Positions 4,603-5,919 of a stretch of 5,919 bases of DNA are shown in pieces. Within the stretch, counting starts at the first letter, position 1. Every line of letters starts with the position of its first letter. Location of the stretch: positions 1 through 5,919 of the forward strand of contig JAICWX010000447.1 in NCBI GenBank assembly GCA_025934635.1. The letters are read 5' to 3'. Source of the DNA: Streptosporangiaceae bacterium (GTDB lineage: Bacteria > Actinomycetota > Actinomycetes > Streptosporangiales > Streptosporangiaceae). The translations under genes and the position numbers were made by a program. The notes under the pieces are model-generated. The model ran no database searches and was not told the origin of the DNA. It worked only from the letters and a program-made list of their open reading frames with translations.

Positions 4603-5919
4603 TCAGATGGGACCGAGGCAGACTCCCGAGCCCTCGGGGTTGGCCATGACCGCGCTGGTGTTCGTGCCGGCGAACCGGGCCACGTCCGGTGTGCCGTACT
4701 GGGCGTCCTTCCCGAAGGTCTGGAAGGTCCTCGGCAGGAGGTTGCCGAAGTTCCACACGCACGAGGTGATGTGCGACCCGAGCGCCGAGGGCTGCGGGCT
4801 GAGCGACCAGAACGGGTAGAACTTCGAGCCGGCCGGCGGGACGGCGCAGCCGGCACCGCTGGTGGTGTTGCACAGGGACTCAGACGCACCAACGTTGGTC
4901 TCGAACTGAATCTGCGGGTACAGCTTGCCGTTCGCCTGGAACGGCCCCGCGTAGGCGAACGCCGTGGGATGGTTCCTGCTGCCGTTCGGCCAGGTGAAGG
5001 ACTGGTAGCTGGTGCCGTCGAAGTCCAGGTCACCGTTCTGGAACCGGCCGGCCAGGCAGAAGTTGGCCGCCGACGATTCCGTCACCGGCGTGCCGTTGAT
5101 GGTGGCCGTGCGGGTGCCCTGCTGGAAGCACGAGCCGTCGGCGAACTCGCACAGCGCGCCGCTGCCCGAATTGTTGGTCGGGCACGCCACCGGGCCGTTC
5201 GGTCCCTCGGTGGTCGCGTTCTGGCAGATGCCGGTCGCGTCGCACGGCCCTTCACCCTTGGCGTTGGGCCCCTCGGTCCCGCCATTGCAGGTATCGAAGT
5301 CGCTCGGGTCGCTGTAGCTCTGGCTGCCGCCGGAGAACGTGAACGGGTCCTTGTTCGCCACCGAGTTGCAGACCTCGGCGTGGCCGATCTCCTGCTGCAT
5401 CAGCACGCCGCCCTCGATCGCCGCCCACGGCACCTGGTTCTGCTGCTTGGCGGTGCTGTACTCGGCGTGGAAGGTGAACGGCGTGCCCGAGCAGTCGGTC
5501 ATGCTGGTGTCGGTGAAGCCGTTCGCCGCGCTGGCGGTCATGAACCCGGTCTGGTGGGTCGTCAGGTCCCGGATGGTCGTCGTGAAGCCCTGCGGCGGGT
5601 CCGTGATGGAGACCTTGAGGACGTCGCCGCCGTTGATCTTCAACGTGTGGCCGTTCGGGGTGAACGTGCTGACGTTGGTCTGCTGCGGGTTCGGCGGCCC
5701 GGGAGGAACGCCGTTGGTCTGCAGGTAGGAGAAGTTGACCGGCTCGATGCAGTTGTTGTTGCAGGCGCCGTTGGCGCTGCATTCGAGGCTGTCGATGTTC
5801 AGGGCCGCGCACCACTGGGTCGCGCTGCAGCTCATGCTGTCGACGAACGGGGTGTAGCCCGGCGGGTACAGCTGGAGTTCCATGAACGCCGAGCCGGCGC
5901 CGTTCGGGTTGTTGCCGTC
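4603..5919 (-). CDS. Cysteine-rich, probably secreted protein of unknown function (5' end outside the window)
   Basis: The frame is open through the right edge, so the N-terminus and any signal peptide are missing; 438 residues are visible, 12 of them before the first Met (5883-5881). That Met is unlikely to be the start, because the preceding residues (DGNNPNGAGSAF) have the same character. I do not recognise a characterised family; the sequence resembles large hypothetical extracellular proteins of soil actinomycetes. Numbering from the Met, there are 18 cysteines (19, 25, 35, 41, 45, 131, 172, 199, 214, 220, 234, 245, 252, 276, 338, 346, 375, 422), dense near the N-terminus and around 199-276. 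The protein is rich in Asn, Gly, Thr, Ser, Pro and Phe/Trp and poor in Lys, as in disulfide-bonded exported proteins. Residues about 79-125 (TLKINGGDVLKVSITDPPQG, then IRDLTT) look like beta-sandwich strands. Residues about 131-172 include HAEYSTAKQQNQVPWAAIEG and QQEIGHAEVC, a possible functional site. TEGPN occurs twice (203-207 and 225-229) in a low-complexity linker. A lectin-like or hydrolytic role is possible but unproven. Confidence 0.85.
   Translation of the reverse strand, partial: DGNNPNGAGSAFMELQLYPPGYTPFVDSMSCSATQWCAALNIDSLECSANGACNNNCIEPVNFSYLQTNGVPPGPPNPQQTNVSTFTPNGHTLKINGGDVLKVSITDPPQGFTTTIRDLTTHQTGFMTASAANGFTDTSMTDCSGTPFTFHAEYSTAKQQNQVPWAAIEGGVLMQQEIGHAEVCNSVANKDPFTFSGGSQSYSDPSDFDTCNGGTEGPNAKGEGPCDATGICQNATTEGPNGPVACPTNNSGSGALCEFADGSCFQQGTRTATINGTPVTESSAANFCLAGRFQNGDLDFDGTSYQSFTWPNGSRNHPTAFAYAGPFQANGKLYPQIQFETNVGASESLCNTTSGAGCAVPPAGSKFYPFWSLSPQPSALGSHITSCVWNFGNLLPRTFQTFGKDAQYGTPDVARFAGTNTSAVMANPEGSGVCLGPI

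Noticed and set aside
5252..5815. Alternative minus frame and plus frame (5339-5728) within the cysteine-rich gene
   Set aside because: Arg/Gln/Pro-rich or featureless shadows of the frame that is continuous across the whole region.

Overview
The window looks like chromosomal DNA from a high-GC actinomycete (Actinomycetota). The evidence is the very high G+C with strong G/C bias at third codon positions, an F420-dependent nitroreductase-family enzyme, an actinobacterial-type MalQ and a secreted DUF4232-type protein. The genus cannot be named from this sequence.

Layout from left to right. Positions 1-249 hold at most the 3' tail of an unrecognised gene and an intergenic stretch. Positions 250-324 are an intact, intronless tRNA-Pro(GGG). 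57 nt downstream, on the same strand, is a 262-residue protein (381-1169) with two tandem N-terminal DNA-binding-like modules and a C-terminal PD-(D/E)XK-type nuclease core. It resembles the group I intron-associated homing endonuclease family (I-Ssp6803I-like), but no intron is visible. Its G+C is clearly lower than that of the other genes, so it is the best candidate here for a mobile genetic element. Tail-to-tail with it lies a short minus-strand reading frame (1179-1361) that looks like the surviving C-terminus of a larger extracytoplasmic protein. Next is a deazaflavin (F420)-dependent nitroreductase-family gene (1464-1910). A perfect hairpin separates it from a convergent gene for a secreted DUF4232-type protein (1981-2583, minus).

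A 125-nt divergent intergenic region leads to malQ, 4-alpha-glucanotransferase (2709-4520), with all three GH77 catalytic residues. It is shortened: the N-terminal beta-sandwich segment usual in actinobacterial MalQ seems to be missing. A 17-bp perfect hairpin (4531-4569) follows. The right end is filled by a minus-strand gene, open past the window edge, for a large cysteine-rich protein of unknown function that is probably secreted.

Apart from the tRNA-Pro/endonuclease pair, the genes appear to be independent single units in alternating orientation, with hairpin terminators at two of the convergent junctions. I see no multi-gene defence system, CRISPR array, insertion sequence or biosynthetic cluster. 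The points most worth following are the tRNA-linked nuclease and the uncharacterised cysteine-rich protein.
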